A DNA stretch of 64,000 bases. Source: Trametes villosa. Its lineage: Eukaryota > Basidiomycota > Agaricomycetes > Polyporales > Polyporaceae. Below are positions 1-12,700 of this stretch, piece after piece. The position numbers and the translations under genes are program-made. The DNA is taken from NCBI GenBank assembly GCA_002964805.2, contig PUDQ02000027.1, forward strand, positions 62,001 to 126,000, given 5' to 3'. A model generated the notes under the pieces. The model worked only from the letters and a program-made list of their open reading frames with translations, made no database searches and had not been told where the DNA came from. The stretch's first letter is position 1. Each line of letters opens with the position of its first letter.

Positions 1-438
1 TCGTCCTCGCGCCCGGATTTTTCGCCCCGCTGTCGCATTGCGGTATTCCCTGGGGCGTGTAAGTGGGCGTGTATGCGCATGCACGTCGCCGTGCTGTCCG
101 TCGTGCGTACGTATACGCTGTCGTACTGTAGAACACTGTAGGCGCACTGTCTGCTAGAAGGTCAAGTTCGACGCCCGATCAGACGCGATTGGCGCCCGGT
201 TTCAGCCACCGGGTCATTTGTGCCACCCAACTCTATCAACGCCTCTTTATCGGAGCTGGGTCGGACCCTCAACCTGGTGAAGGTGGAAGCTACTGTGCAT
301 TACAACTCCGAAACACCGCTGGTGGCGGTATCACGCGCGAAGTGATCACAGCGACGACGACGGCGACCGCGCCATCGCTGTCCTGTTCAGTGCTTGCTGC
401 CACTCTTTCACGCGTTTTCGACGTCTCCATACCGTACG
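1..438. other. Left edge and upstream region of the dual-PH gene
   Basis: No convincing gene is seen here. An in-frame ATG at 394 would add 15 residues to the PH-domain protein, but the 439 start gives a more typical N-terminus. The rest presumably holds the promoter of that gene; I see no clear TATA box. Confidence 0.4.
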
Positions 439-2300
439 ATGGCCTCCAACAGCTCGAATTCGCGCTCAGCACCACCGCCGTCCCACCAGGAGGTCACGCG
501 CAAGCTCTCCGTACATGCTAGCAAGCCCCATGTAAAGGTGCGTTACATGCAGCGCGTCTGCCACTGCTCAGGGGAAGGTCTCTAATGCGTAATGAATGAA
601 TGCTGACATCGTTCTTATGTGCGCCTTGTAGAAGCCAACGCTCTCCAACGTCGCGGTGTCTGGCACGGAATCGGATTCGGACTCGGTGTTCTCCCCAGAT
701 GTTGTCTCGCCATCCCCCATGTCCACCGCCAACCCGGCTGGCGTCCTCCTGGGCGCTGCAGCAACTCAGCCACCGCTGTCCGTAATTGCTGAGCGTCGGT
801 CTGGTAGCGGCGAGGAGTCCGAGGAGGGAACAGACGACGAGGAGGGCGGCTGGCGGGTCGAGGACTTCAGCGCGGCCACACGAGGCTCCCTCGACGAAAC
901 CGTGATCAAAACCGGCTACCTATGGAAGAAAGGCGAGCGCAGGAAGGTACGTCGCCGCGCCCTCTGCGCGTCTTGCCATGCCTGATCTGGTCGCGCTTGC
1001 CCTCCCGCTCCCGGCGCCCCGTCGCTGTCCCACTCGATCTCGATTGGGTGCGGATCCCCCTCGACGTCTAATAGACGTGGAAGAAGCGGTGGTTTGTGCT
1101 GCGCCCGGCCCACCTCGCGTTCTACAAGACCTCGGCGGAGTACAAGCTCCTGCGCCTGCTCGAGCTCACGGACGTGCACTCGTGCACGCCGGTCGTGCTG
1201 AAGAAGCACCAGAACACGTTCGGCATCGTCTCGCCTGTGCGCACCTTCTACCTCCAGGCCGCCTCGCAGTCGGAGGTGAACGACTGGGTGCACGCGATCA
1301 ACGAGGCGCGGACAGCCCTTCTGTCCACGTCGACGCGGAACTCTGTCAGCGCACCCATCCCCATCCCCACTACCCCTGGTACAGCCCGCGGCCCCTCCCG
1401 GCTCTCGTCCTCGCCATCCCAATCTCCTTATGCTCATCAGCTCACGTCTTCTGAATCTGACGATGGGTCGCCGAACCCGAAGTCGTTCCCAACGCCTTCA
1501 CCGTCACAGGCCGCAGCAGCGGTGGCTTCCACTTCCGACGCTGCATCCCCATCCAAGCCAGTCCTTTCGGGGTACCTGATGAAGTGCGGATCACGCCGGC
1601 ACAACTGGCACAAACGATGGTTCGTACTCAGCGGCGAGAAGCTCATCTATTCCCGGAGCCACATGGTGCGTGTGCGGTTTAGTCACCCGCTTTATATTAT
1701 CGACGGCGTGCGGGCAGAGCGTGCTGACGGATATGGCTTCATGGCGCTCGTCGTCCGGCGTTCATGTAGGACACGAAAGCGCACCGTCAAATCCCGTTGT
1801 CGATGATCCTCGACGCGCTCGAATACGACCTTCCGCCGCACCGGAACGTGCCCAGCGTCACATCCCCGTCGGCGACGTCGCCGCCCGTGCCCTCTTCCTC
1901 TTCTCCCGATGATGGGGATGCGGCACACCGGTCGCATACGTTCAAAATTGTCACGACGAAACGGACCCTGCTTCTCTGCGCACCGAGCGAGGAGGAGGAG
2001 ATCAAGTGGCTGAGCGCCATCCGCGCGCTCATTGCCCGCCGATCGACACAGGGCGTCCTTCCGGGAGACGCTACGCCCCCGGTCACGGTGACCACGAGCC
2101 CTCCGAGCGCGGGTGGACCGCTGGTCGCCTCTCCGAGCAATGGGCCCGCTCCGACCGGGCGACGAAGGGACTCGATCGCGCGGCGGCTGAGCCTGAGCGG
2201 GGCGAACCCGTTCGGCGTGGGCAGCCCAGCGAGCAATGCATCGCCCGGCGGCGCGGGCGCCCAGCAGCAAGAAGCGGCATCGGGGGAACGCCAATCTTAG
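439..2300 (+). CDS. Protein with two pleckstrin homology (PH) domains
   Basis: Exons 439-537, 632-946, 1075-1665 and 1770-2300 join in frame to give about 511 residues. The first PH domain spans roughly residues 124-217. It begins with the motif GYLWKKGERRK joined across an intron to TWKKRWFVLR and ends with the helix containing VNDWVHAINEA. The second spans about 301-425 (GYLMKCGSRRHNWHKRWFVL, then the helix EEIKWLSAIRAL). Each has the usual K-x-W-K-x-R-W-F-x-L core and the tryptophan of the C-terminal helix. The region between them and both ends are Ser/Pro-rich and probably disordered. PH domains commonly bind phosphoinositides or proteins at membranes, so an adaptor role at the plasma membrane or endomembranes is inferred; no catalytic domain is visible. 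The start at 439 is chosen over an in-frame ATG at 394. One intron interrupts each PH domain. Confidence 0.85.
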
Positions 2301-4155
2301 ACGTCTCCGCAGAGGGGCCTTCTTGCGTGGGTGCGAGGCCGCCGCGCAGCAGCATCCCGTCATGCGCGCATCCCAGCCTCCGACGGCGGCGGGATGGCGG
2401 ATCGTGGGCGCGACGACGGGCGGAGGGCGAGGGGTGGGGGTTGCTTCTAGCACGCACGGCGCGGGGCATCGCTGGTGCGCCGCAGCGGCGCTGTTGCTGT
2501 TCTGCTGTTCTCATCAGGCGAGTGTGGGGAGATGCATCGCACGCGGGGGCTTCGCGCGGTGTGATATCTGGGGGCGCGCCGTCTGTGTGCATCGACGGTC
2601 GACGTCCGAAGGCAGCCTCGATCGGGGGCGCCGGGGATCTGGCGTTCCGGGCGCGCTCGCGTGCGTGCACGGTGCGGGTGCGGGTGCAGCGTACATACTG
2701 TACATCTCTGGGTCTCGTGGCGGCGCTGGGGTGATGGAGAGGCGGAGACGGGCGGTGGAGGTTACAGTTGCTGGATGCTGAAACGCAAAGGACCGGTTGT
2801 ACGATAATACAGGGTTGCGCCGCGGTCAAGGGGGACACTGCAGATACGGTAGAGCTATGGCCGAACGTGCGTGGACGGACGGTCGGGTACGGGTACAGTA
2901 CGACGTCGGGGCAACGACGATCACAATAATGCCATGCGGCTGCGGCGAGTAGAGTGCAAGAGCAGGTCGAGTGCAGTAGTTGATCAGACGCGGGCGTCGA
3001 GGACGACTACGGGAGCACCGCACGGGGGGAGGGAGAGCGCCCCGGGCGGGAGGGAGGTTGGTAGTGGGGACGGGCGGTCGGGACATCTGTCAGGAGATGT
3101 CTTGATCGTGTCCGAGCGATGGATCCGAGGGCGGTCGTAGGTTTAGGTAAGCGCCGTGGGGAGGACGATTGGCCGGTGCGGCGATTGTACTGCGCTGGCT
3201 GCACGAAGAAGGCGAAGGCCCATTTGGACAGCTCGCGCGTGCTAGCGCTGTCAGCTGCGTGCAATTTGTCTACCCGGACTGTATTGGCGAGCGTAGCTGC
3301 CCCAAAGGCCGTTGTGCAGCCCGCGGGGCGTGCGCGCGGGGCAGAGAGAAAGGGAGCGCGGTGGATTGTGTGCCCCTGTGCAGCCGCCCGGCGACCATAC
3401 TCGCTCGGGAGTCTGAGCAGGCAGAGGCGGCGGAGAGGCGGGGGGAGGGGGCAGCAGCGGAGCCTAGAACGACGGGGTCGGGCGGCTAGTCGGGTGCCTG
3501 AGAAAGAGAATGACAAGGATCCGATCTCAGCGGCTGTGGGTTTTATCGGGCAAGCCTTGTGACCAAACGGGCGGGTCGACACGAGGACGCTCTGCCCGCC
3601 AGCCCGGCTCGCGCCTCCCCCTCCGGAGGGCCAGACAGAGTTTGAGGGCGCTCTTCCATTCTCCAGCGCTGCCACTTGGTCCGCACCGCTCTCGCGCACG
3701 GACACCGCGGCGCAGCTCCCTGATAGCACTCTGCGCCGGCGCGGGGGCGCGTCTGTGCTGGGGTGGTGCGACGGGACTGCGATGGTGAGACTCGGCGGGG
3801 GGACGCGGCGGGACGCCCGTCATGGGGGCTGACAAGGGAGGTTAGGGCGAAAATTAAGAATACCGAGCGGTTACGTGATTGCGCTAAGGCTGTGTCTGGC
3901 GACGAATGGGAGAGGCGCGCAGAGAAAGGTGGGGCTGGTGGCCGGGGTCCTTGGGATAAGGGAAGTAAATAAAGGAAAATAAAGGAATCAACGGGGGGAA
4001 AGTCCCACGGGTTGTTGCCCGGCGCCCTGGGGTACATATAGTGTCCCTCTCTTCCTTTCCTCAACAACCGCCCACCACTCCCCGTCCCAGTCCGCTTGTG
4101 TTTCCTCCTCCCCCCGTCCAATAAATATTCCAACCGCACCTCCAGCCTACGTTCC
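2301..4155. other. GC-rich intergenic region upstream of the first Zn2Cys6 gene
   Basis: About 1.85 kb without a recognisable gene. Open frames on both strands are GC-rich, low in complexity and have no domain I can name. The last few hundred bases, with a pyrimidine-rich stretch at about 4045-4120, probably hold the promoter and 5' UTR of the regulator that starts at 4156. Confidence 0.5.
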
Positions 4156-6698
4156 ATGCCCGACGCTCCTTCCAGCCCCCGCAAGGCGGTATCCTCCGTC
4201 TCCCAGCAGGCCCGATCCCAAAAGAAGCCCGGAGCGCCCAAGCCAAAAGGCGCCGTTCGTGCTAAGTCGGGCTGCTACACCTGCAGGATTCGTAGGAAGG
4301 TCAGTCCTCGAGGCGCTCATCATCGTCCTCCTCAATCTCTAACCCCGATCGCCCCCTTCCGCGTCTTTTTCCCCTCTCTCCCCACCACCGCCACCTCGCT
4401 ACCCGCACCCGCCACCACACACAGAAATGCGACGAGCAGCCGAATGAAGACGGTGCCTGCCAGACCTGCGTCCGTCTCAGGCTGCAGTGTCTCGGTTTCG
4501 GTGCGAAGCGTCCAGAGTGGATGAGGGTGAGTCGGCCTTGATCAATTTTCGCATGGGAGATAGGGGCTCACTCGACACGACGTCTGGAGCAGGAGAACAA
4601 CAGCGTCACCGAGCTGCGCGAGAAGATTAAGACCTTCCTTGCCTCCCAGGGCATGATCAAGGGTCACTCGGGCTCGGGCCCGCGCTCGACAGATCAGGAC
4701 CCGCCCGTCCTTGTTCTCGTCGACTCCCTCCACACCTCGCCCTCCAGCCCCCCCACCCCCACTCTCTCCGCCACCTCCTCAAGCGAGGCCCCCCGGCCCC
4801 CTCACAACATGAACACCTCCTTCGAGCGTGCGCCTCCCCACTACACTACCATGCCTCCGGACCAGCAACAGTACGCCCACAGTATGTACCCTCTTACTTA
4901 TGCACCCGCTCCTGGTAGTGAACTCCCGCAGACTGGCAGCCTGCCATTCCGGAGCTGGGACATGATCCCGCCATGAACCGAGGCCCCATGCTGCCGAACG
5001 TGAACGAGCTCATGTACCACCCCCCTGCTCCCGCCCCTCCTCAGCCGCAGCCTCAGTCCGCTTCTACTATGATACAGTCTCCTACCTCCATAGTTTCTGC
5101 TTCCTCCTCCTGTAAGGCGCCGTACCGTTATTAGTGTATTATGAATGTATCATGATTAATGCCCTCCTCTGTTGGCAGGGTCTCCTCATGTTGGTGCTTC
5201 CTATTATTCGGCGTCGACCTCGATGGCGATCACCTCATCAATTGCAACACCAACATTCATGCCTACGACTTACTACAACCACCCGCATTCGCAGCTCGCA
5301 CCCTCGTACAACGTCGATCCCAACACATTCTCTGACGACGATGTGGACCAAGCTCGCGCGAGCCCAGATGGCATGCAGATGGCCATACCTATGTCCGTCA
5401 ACGGTCTCGCCCTCGCCATCCCATCCGACCAGAACCGTCTCATTCAGCACTACCTCTCCCGAGTATTACCCATTCAGTATCTCCTTGCGGACGACTCCAT
5501 CAAGCACTTCATGATCAAGCTCATCCAGACCAGCTCAGAGGCTCGGGACGCGGCATGTGTGCTGTCCGCATTGCACCTAAGCCTGAGTTACCCCCAGCAG
5601 TCTTCGGAAGCTAACCTCATCTTCGGCCGCGTGCAGTCCGCCATGGCGAACCGGCGGACGATGTACACGGAGGGCGACGCGATGGCGGGCCTGCACATCG
5701 TCTCGAGCTTCCTCTTCTCCGGCGGGCGCGGGGAGTGGGCGTTCTGGCTCGGGATCGCGTGCGAGTACGTGCAGGCGCTGCTGAACGACACGCGCTTCTA
5801 CGGGCCCGAGGACGCGCTGCGCAAGTGCCCGGAGAGCACGCGGTTCATCATCAAGACGACGATGTGGTTCGACGTGCTGGCGAGCGTGACGACGCAGACG
5901 GTGCCGCGCTTCCTCGAGACGTACCGCCAGCTCTTCGGCGGGCAGGGCGCGTACATCGGCGACCCCGCCGCGAGCGCGCCCGAGATCTCGATGCTGCCCG
6001 TCATGGGCTGCGAGAACAAGATCGTGCTCGCGATCGCGGAGATCTCGAACCTCGCGCACTGGAAGGAGAACCACCTCCACCGCGGGACGCTCTCCATCCC
6101 GGACCTCGTCCACCGCGGCGCGGACATCGAGGAGCGCCTCCTCGCGCCGTCGTCGCCCCAGCCGCTCGCGGTCCCGCTCCAGCCGGGCATGTACGGCCCG
6201 CAGGCGCTGCAGCACCAGGTCGGGATGTACGCGCAGCAGCAGGGCGGCGCGGGCGGCGCGACGGAGGCGGAGGTCGTGCAGCGGCGGCGGCTGACGAACG
6301 ACATCTTCCGCGCGTCCGCGAAGGTCTACCTGCACACCGTGCTCTCGGGCGACTACCCCGCGTGCCCGGAGATCATGAACGCGGTGACGGAGACGATCCA
6401 GGCGCTCGGGCGCGTCCCGCGCGACGCGCCGTCGGTGCACCGCAGCGTCGTGCGCAGCGTCGTGTTCGGGATCTGCATCGGGGGGTGCCTCACGGACGAC
6501 CTCCGCCAGCGCTCGTTCCTCCTCCAGATGCTCGAGCAGCAGCAGCGCGAGTCGGTCGGCAACATCAGCGAGGTCCGGTGCCTCATGGAGGACGTGTGGT
6601 CGCGCCGCGACGCGGAGCGCGAGAGCGGCCGCTACAGGGCCGTCGACTGGCGGCGCGTCATGCGCGAGCGGGGCCCCGACCTACTCCTGCTCGTATAG
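4156..6698 (+). CDS. Zn2Cys6 transcription factor with fungal trans domain (paralog 1)
   Basis: Proposed exons are 4156-4299, 4425-4526, 4593-4914, 4983-5111 and 5179-6698, giving about 738 residues. The 4915-4982 intron is the least certain; it was chosen because it restores frame. The binuclear zinc cluster is at residues 40-70, with Cys at 40, 43, 50, 60, 63 and 70 (C-x2-C-x6-C-x9-C-x2-C-x6-C). It is split by an intron between RRK and KC. A short linker helix follows (ENNSVTELREKIKTFL). The long last exon matches the Fungal_trans_2-type regulatory domain, including the stretch RASAKVYLHTVLSGDYPACP. Such proteins are nuclear DNA-binding regulators; the targets are unknown. From about 5630 the codons become almost purely G/C-ending, unlike the first exons. 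It is a clear paralog of the gene at 15210-18309, sharing the zinc-cluster intron and C-terminal motifs. Confidence 0.85.
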
Positions 6699-7269
6699 AA
6701 GACAAGTTTTCCATTTCTCCCGATCGCCAAACCGTTTCTTTCCAACATCTCATCTCTCATCTTCCTCGTCCCCTCCCCACAATATCCCCCATTCCCAATC
6801 TCTCATTCTTCCATTCTCGCACAATCTCTCTCTCTCCTCTTTCCTGGGTCTGGATTGCTATGCATATTGCTTTGATCGCGCCTATGCTCACTGAAAAACC
6901 GCGTCTTCCACAGCCACCACCACTGTAAACCATAATCCCCGCAGAGATACCACCCGCCCGTGCCCCGTCGTGTCGCTAGGTCCCAGGTCCCCCATCGTCT
7001 GTACCAAAGCCCGAGAGTACTGCCCGGTCTGCGCTACTCGCTCTCCGCTACGGCCACTGCTGCTGCTGCCCTGCCTGCTTTCATGTATGTATGTATTCTA
7101 CTCCCGGTTATCGTACGCCTGCCCGCACCCTTCCTCACACACCGCTATACGTCGTAGGATCTGCCTCTGCCTGCGCCCCACGCGTCGCTTACGATCTCTC
7201 CGCGCTGCCATTGGCCCGCCCCGGTCTTCCTCGCATTCATTCATTCCCCTCCCCAACGCTTCTTTCCCC

Positions 7270-7303
7270 TCGCCCTCGCCTTCGCCTTCGCCTTCGCCCT
7301 CGC
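7270..7303. repeat. Short CGCCTT/CGCCCT hexamer repeat
   Basis: A run of about five imperfect hexamers (cgcctt and cgccct) lies in the 3' flank of the first regulator. It is simple-sequence DNA with no coding sense that I can support. Confidence 0.6.
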
Positions 7304-9744
7304 GCACCGCACCGCACGGCCGACCACACACACACGTTGCCATCCGCACCCCTGCCCCCACGTAATGCGCTTCGCAGCCACCACGCCCGGCTCGGCCCTC
7401 GGCCTCGGCTTCGATTCCTAGTAGCGTACGGCCGCGCCGCGTTGAACCTTCTCCGTTCCTGTAGCTTCTCCGCGTCCGACAATGCTGTGCCTCGCCCCGT
7501 GCCCCGCGCCCCGCGCGCGGGCCCAAACGGCCCCATTGCCCCCTCGAGCCACCTGCAAGCCCGCGCCCGCGGGTGCCCGACGGGAGGGGGAAGTGGGAAG
7601 GGGAATTTGCAAGCGACCGGCCGCGGGAGGGCGCGCCTCGGGTAGGGCGTTCGCGTTAGGGCCGGTGCGCCCCCGCCTGGGTGGGCGGGTGGCGGCGGGC
7701 TAGAGGCAACCACGATGAGCAGAGATGATGCGGGAGTGACAGGATGCGCGTGAGGATTCTGCTCTTCTATCGCTTCGCGCTTCTCCATCTAATCGGATAG
7801 CAATCTGCCCGCACAGGCTTCGCGCGTCGCCGCCGCCGTCGCCGTCGCCGCCGCCCCGGCCCAACGCTCGGAGAGGAGTGCGTTCGGAGCCCTCGAGCTT
7901 CGGGCCTCGTACAAGCGGTCGATATTTCGCACACGGAAATACTTATGATACGTATTCGCGTGCGCGTGCGTGCATAGCAGGCAGCGAACGCCGCCGTGAG
8001 TGCGGGCCACCGCGTGAGTGCGCCTCTCCTCGGATGCGGCGGACGACTTATGGCTGCTGCCTTTCGCAGGCGGCCGTTTCCCATCGCACGCCGGCACCGA
8101 CGCCGCCGAAGCGCACCCTCCGTCGGCGGCGCGACTTCGCATCGCGTCCCGCACCCCCCACCGGCCTCTGCGCGTCGCTCGCGGCATACGTCATACGCCC
8201 GGTGCTGCGAACGCGCTCGGCCGCGGCATGCTACGACGAACGCAGCGGCGGATTACGCTGTCGGCTGCGACCCCGGTCGGCCTATTCTCCCCAATGAGGT
8301 CCTCTGCGTATTCAGCTTGCTGAGCGGACGCTGACTGCACCACAGTGCGTAGCGTTTGCGTTCGCCCGGAAGCAAGCAGGCGCGTGCGTGCTGCGTGCTG
8401 CGGGGCTCGAAGGTCGGGCACGCTGCTACCGCCGCCGCAGACGAACCGGATATGTGCGCGCGCCAGGTCGCCGGGCCGTCCCTCCTCGGGCTCACGACGC
8501 CCCCCAGCTCGTGCGCGCGGGACGCCTCGTGCTCTGCGCGTGGCGAGCTTCTTGCACGGACGACGTGCCAGAGCAGTCAGCCTTCAGGTACGTCCGCCCC
8601 GCCATGCTCGGCAACACTCGTAGGACACCGTGCGTGACACCTGGCCGCTCTTCCGCCCGCCTCGTTGCGGGACGCTGGGAACGTCGGGGCCCCTCCTGGC
8701 GCAGCCCCTGCCCGATGGGGGCAGAAGGGCGTGCTCAGGGCAGCGGACAGGCTGCGATAGCGTCTGTGGCGGCCTGGGAGCACGCTTCGGGCCGTCGCAG
8801 ATCAGGACTGCTGCCGCAGGAGTCAGGACGCGTGCGGAGGCGCTGATGTGCATCAGCGATGCCGTGTCCGCTGAACCTTCGGGCCTCGTCCCCCGCGTCG
8901 TAAGGTGGCCTGACCGTGCCCGCCTGCCGAGGGTGTATACGCAGGTGCAAACAGCCCTCAACGAGTGAACGGGGGGACCCCGTGCGCACGGGGCGCGGCG
9001 CCAGCTATTTCTGCCCGCGCCTCGTGTTTGCGGGCTTATTGTCCTGGGGAAAACATACGCGAGTACGTGCCCTCCTCACTCTAAACTTTAATCTACACAT
9101 GCGGCCGTGCTAGAACGCGGGGCTGCGGGCACGCGGCGCCTGTGTCGTACGACCGCACAACGTGCATTTGCGAAGTACTATACGTGTCGTAATGCGAAGA
9201 ATATACGAGAAGCGTGAGCAGCGATATCTCCATCCACTGCACCACCGACCCCACCGCCGCCAGCATTCCCCGAGATGGCCCCTCTATGTGGGTCAACGAA
9301 ATGAAATTCGAGGCACACCCACCCGGCGAAACGACGTCCGCACTTGCGATGCACCCCCGACGAGCCCCCACGAGAGAAGCCCAGTCGAAATCAGGAGCGC
9401 ATCAAGACCGTCACCGCGCGCACGAGACACTCGCCATCGGCTCGCCCGCCCCTCTGCGCGCCATCAGGCACTCGCACTCGGGCTTGCGGGGGGCAGTGGA
9501 GGGGGACGGAATACAACAACCGCCATATATGGGCACGGTGCATCGCCCCTCGCACCGTCCGATCGCGCGATCGGGCGCCTGGACGCGGTGCTCCCCCTCG
9601 CGCACGACGGCGGCGGAGCGGTTTCCGCGCTCAGCGCTTGATCTTGATGGTGCGGACCACCGGAAGGGGGGCGGAGGCGCTGGTACATGGGCGGCTGTCT
9701 GTATGATGATAAGTACTTACGGCGTCTGCTGTATGTTACGTGCT

Positions 9745-9776
9745 CAGAAGTCAGAAGTCAGAAGCCGGGAGTCAGA
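9745..9776. repeat. Short tandem repeat of CAGAAGT type
   Basis: Three to four imperfect 7-bp units (cagaagt, cagaagc, then gagtcag) follow each other. This is an isolated microsatellite-like repeat in the gene-poor region. Confidence 0.6.
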
Positions 9777-12700
9777 AAACACACACAGTGCTTTATGTTC
9801 CCCGTTCCCGCTCTGGACGATCGCCGGGTGCGCACGCGCGTGCGGGAGGGCGAGAAGTGGGAGAGGCGAGGGAAGCTGTGGTCCGCGGGCGCCTGCGTGG
9901 CGAGAACGCCGACCGCCATCGGACGCAGAAGGAAGCATCTGGGCAAACGGGCGCCCGCGCATTCAGCCCCCCGCACCCGCTGATTATTTCTCCGAACACT
10001 ATAGCTTGCGAGGGGAGCCTGAGGGCCGATGCACGAAGGAAGACTCAAGGGCTCGGGTGGACAGAACCAGGTGGTCGCGAGTGCGGAGCCTGAGCGGCGG
10101 CGGAGATCAGGCGCACGAGGCGCGTGGGCGTGCGCACGCATACGAAGGCGAGCTCCGAGTCGATAGCCCTTCCCTTCACCGTGTGCGGACAGCTGCACTG
10201 AAGTGAATGCCTTCTGCACCACCATGCGCGTACGCGCCGCTGGATAGAAGGTGGGCGTGCGTTATCCGGATACCGCTAGGACGAGGGCCGGGCCGTGGGC
10301 CTTCGCGAGGGGCGATCGTCCGTACGCGTAATTCCCGGTGTGCGCGGAGGGAGGGTGCAATTTAATGGCACGTCGCGCCGGTGCGTGGCGGGGCTCGGGG
10401 CTCGGTCAGCGGGTGCGTCAGCCAGCGGGGAAAATTGCTGCACGATACGGGGCACGATGTCGGAAGGCGGAGTGCTTGCCTTGAATATTACGCGGCGTCG
10501 GGGAAGTCTTGGGGAACGGATGGATCATAGGAGCGGACGGATGGGGCGTGTTGTTCGGGGTGGGGTCGCACGCCGTATTCGAGGTAGAGTCGACGTGTTC
10601 AGGGAGTCACAATGCAGTAGAGGGACGGTGGCTTGCTCGCGATGGTCGTGTCGAACTACGTTTGCCTGTTGAGGTGAGAGGGCTGTTGCGACCCGAGCTG
10701 CTCTGCTGCTCTGCGGCCCTGCCGTGTTGCCTGCGGAAGGATCAGCCACGTCGCAGACAAATGACCACGCACCGTGTTGTGAATATGCCACGTTGGCCCC
10801 CGTCAGCGGGGCCCACGATAGTCCCGCAAGAGACCGGATTTATCGACATCATGATGGTGGATGGCGCGCTGCGCGCCGCCTTTCGGCGGCAGCGCGAGCA
10901 ACGGTAGCGCGGACGACCGCGAAACGCCAAGTGTCCCTCTTGAAGGAGTGGCGACGCCGTTGCTGGAGACTGGTACCGTTAATGAAATAGTGAGGGCGTC
11001 GTCGGGCCCCGGGGTGCCGTGGTGGAGTTGAAGACTCGCTCGCCGTGTCGCGCTGCGCAGGCGACCGCATGGTGGTGGGTGAGCCGTGGTGCGTCCCGAC
11101 GTCAACGGCTCCTGAAAATATCCAGTCGGCTCTGCGGAAAAAGTTAGTAAGTAGGTGAGCTAATGTGTCTCGGGGGAGGGTAGGAGGCCGCCGCGATGCG
11201 ATTTGCCGACGTCAGCCTGCTTGTCGGATTAGGTAAAGGATGGGGGCACACGCCGTCAAACGCAGCAGTGGAGTGACATCCTGTTGCGTTTTCAGAGAGG
11301 GGCCTGCCCCGTTTACACTTGTCCGTGAAAGGCGCGGGGACAGACCTTGGTCAAGGATGGGCCGTAGGCTGCTGTGCAACGTTGGCAGCTGGGGGAGACC
11401 GCAAGTGGCCGGGAACGAAGTCGGCGCGCGCTCACGCCCTGTGCGTTTGTCCTTGCCGCCGTCGCTGATCTCGATGCATCGGCGGGCGCACCAGACAATA
11501 CTCGACCGCCGCACGCGCCAATCCTCCTCGTCTTTCGCGGACAACATGTTGAGTTGCCGATCGCCTCAGCGTCCGCCGTTAACCGTGCTCCGAGGAGTCG
11601 AAAAAGGCCTAGGATGGTCGTAGCTCCTGCCGGTGCGTTTCAGCGTGCTCTGCCGGGTGCAGGGGCGGGTGATCCACGCGACTCACACAAAAGATATGTG
11701 GTCCTTTACGTGACGGGCTGTGGCTCGCGAGGCCCCAGGGGCCCGGAGAGCGGATCGACACCAGGTTGCTGGATCCTCTATTACGGCGAGGGTCGCGCGT
11801 CGCTGAGATGCGCGGAACCTAATACGGCGAGGCTGGTGAGAACAGGTGAGGCCAAGGAGGGCGCGGGGAGCGAACCTGGTGATAATTCCGGCGCGATTTC
11901 CAATCGTTCTGCGTTTCTGGGTTTTGCGTTCTGCTGCGGTGCACCGATCACGTACTCATCTTGCGGTGCGGTTCAGAATAGTTCCTGTGAAGATACGCTG
12001 GTGTACATGTGGTGTGTTCTAGTCTGCCGGACGGTGCTGTATCAGGATCCTGTCACATACGGTAGTAGTAGGATCCTCACCCGTAACATACGAGGAGGCT
12101 GTGAACCACCTGAGCCTCACGGCTCGCCCCCGCGGAATCGCCATGATGGACTTGGTGAATTCCTCGAGTGTCTCCTCGGAGATCACCTCCCCGCGTAAAC
12201 GGCAGCCCTTGTATTCTGCATAATTTCAGCATGGTGCGCATACACGGCGGACAGACCAGCCGCTTTACCTTCACCTGCGGTCCTGCGCACTCCCGGCTGG
12301 CGCAAAGTTCTGATCGGGAATTTGATGATTTCAGAAATCACGACGGACCTGGCGACGCACGCGCTTTTTGCGGCGGCGGCGGTAGCGGGATGGGACCACA
12401 CCGCGACAGGCGCATCGACGTTAGCAGCCCCAGCGGCTTCGCGGCTTCGTCAACTGCCGCATCGGCGCAATTTGAAGCGGGCGGCGGGTGCCAGCAGCCA
12501 GTGATGGAAGCCGGCGGAGATCCCGGGGAGCGTATGTGGTCGCGTTCGTGTTCGTCGGATTCGTAGCGGCGGTGGCGCAGAACCTGCGCTTGCCTCCTAT
12601 GGCGTGCCTCATACCGCGGCTGTGGGTCGGGTCGTTGGCCATCTTCAAACTCCCAGTGGGACACGGTGTTTCCATCATCACGATGCGAGGAAGCACGACG

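Noticed and set aside
5577..6928. Long open frames on both strands inside the first Zn2Cys6 gene
   Set aside because: They are shadows of the GC-rich last exon: Arg/Ala/Pro-dominated and without domains, whereas the chosen frame carries the fungal trans domain.
9214..10206. Open frame of 330 codons on the plus strand in the gene-poor region
   Set aside because: Overlapped by several antisense and other-frame open stretches of similar length. It has no domain and a composition matching GC-rich spacer; its length is expected by chance at this base composition.
10730..10744. Fifteen bases identical to the conserved end of 18S rRNA (CCTGCGGAAGGATCA)
   Set aside because: The surrounding sequence does not match 18S or ITS, so it is most likely coincidence rather than an rDNA fragment.
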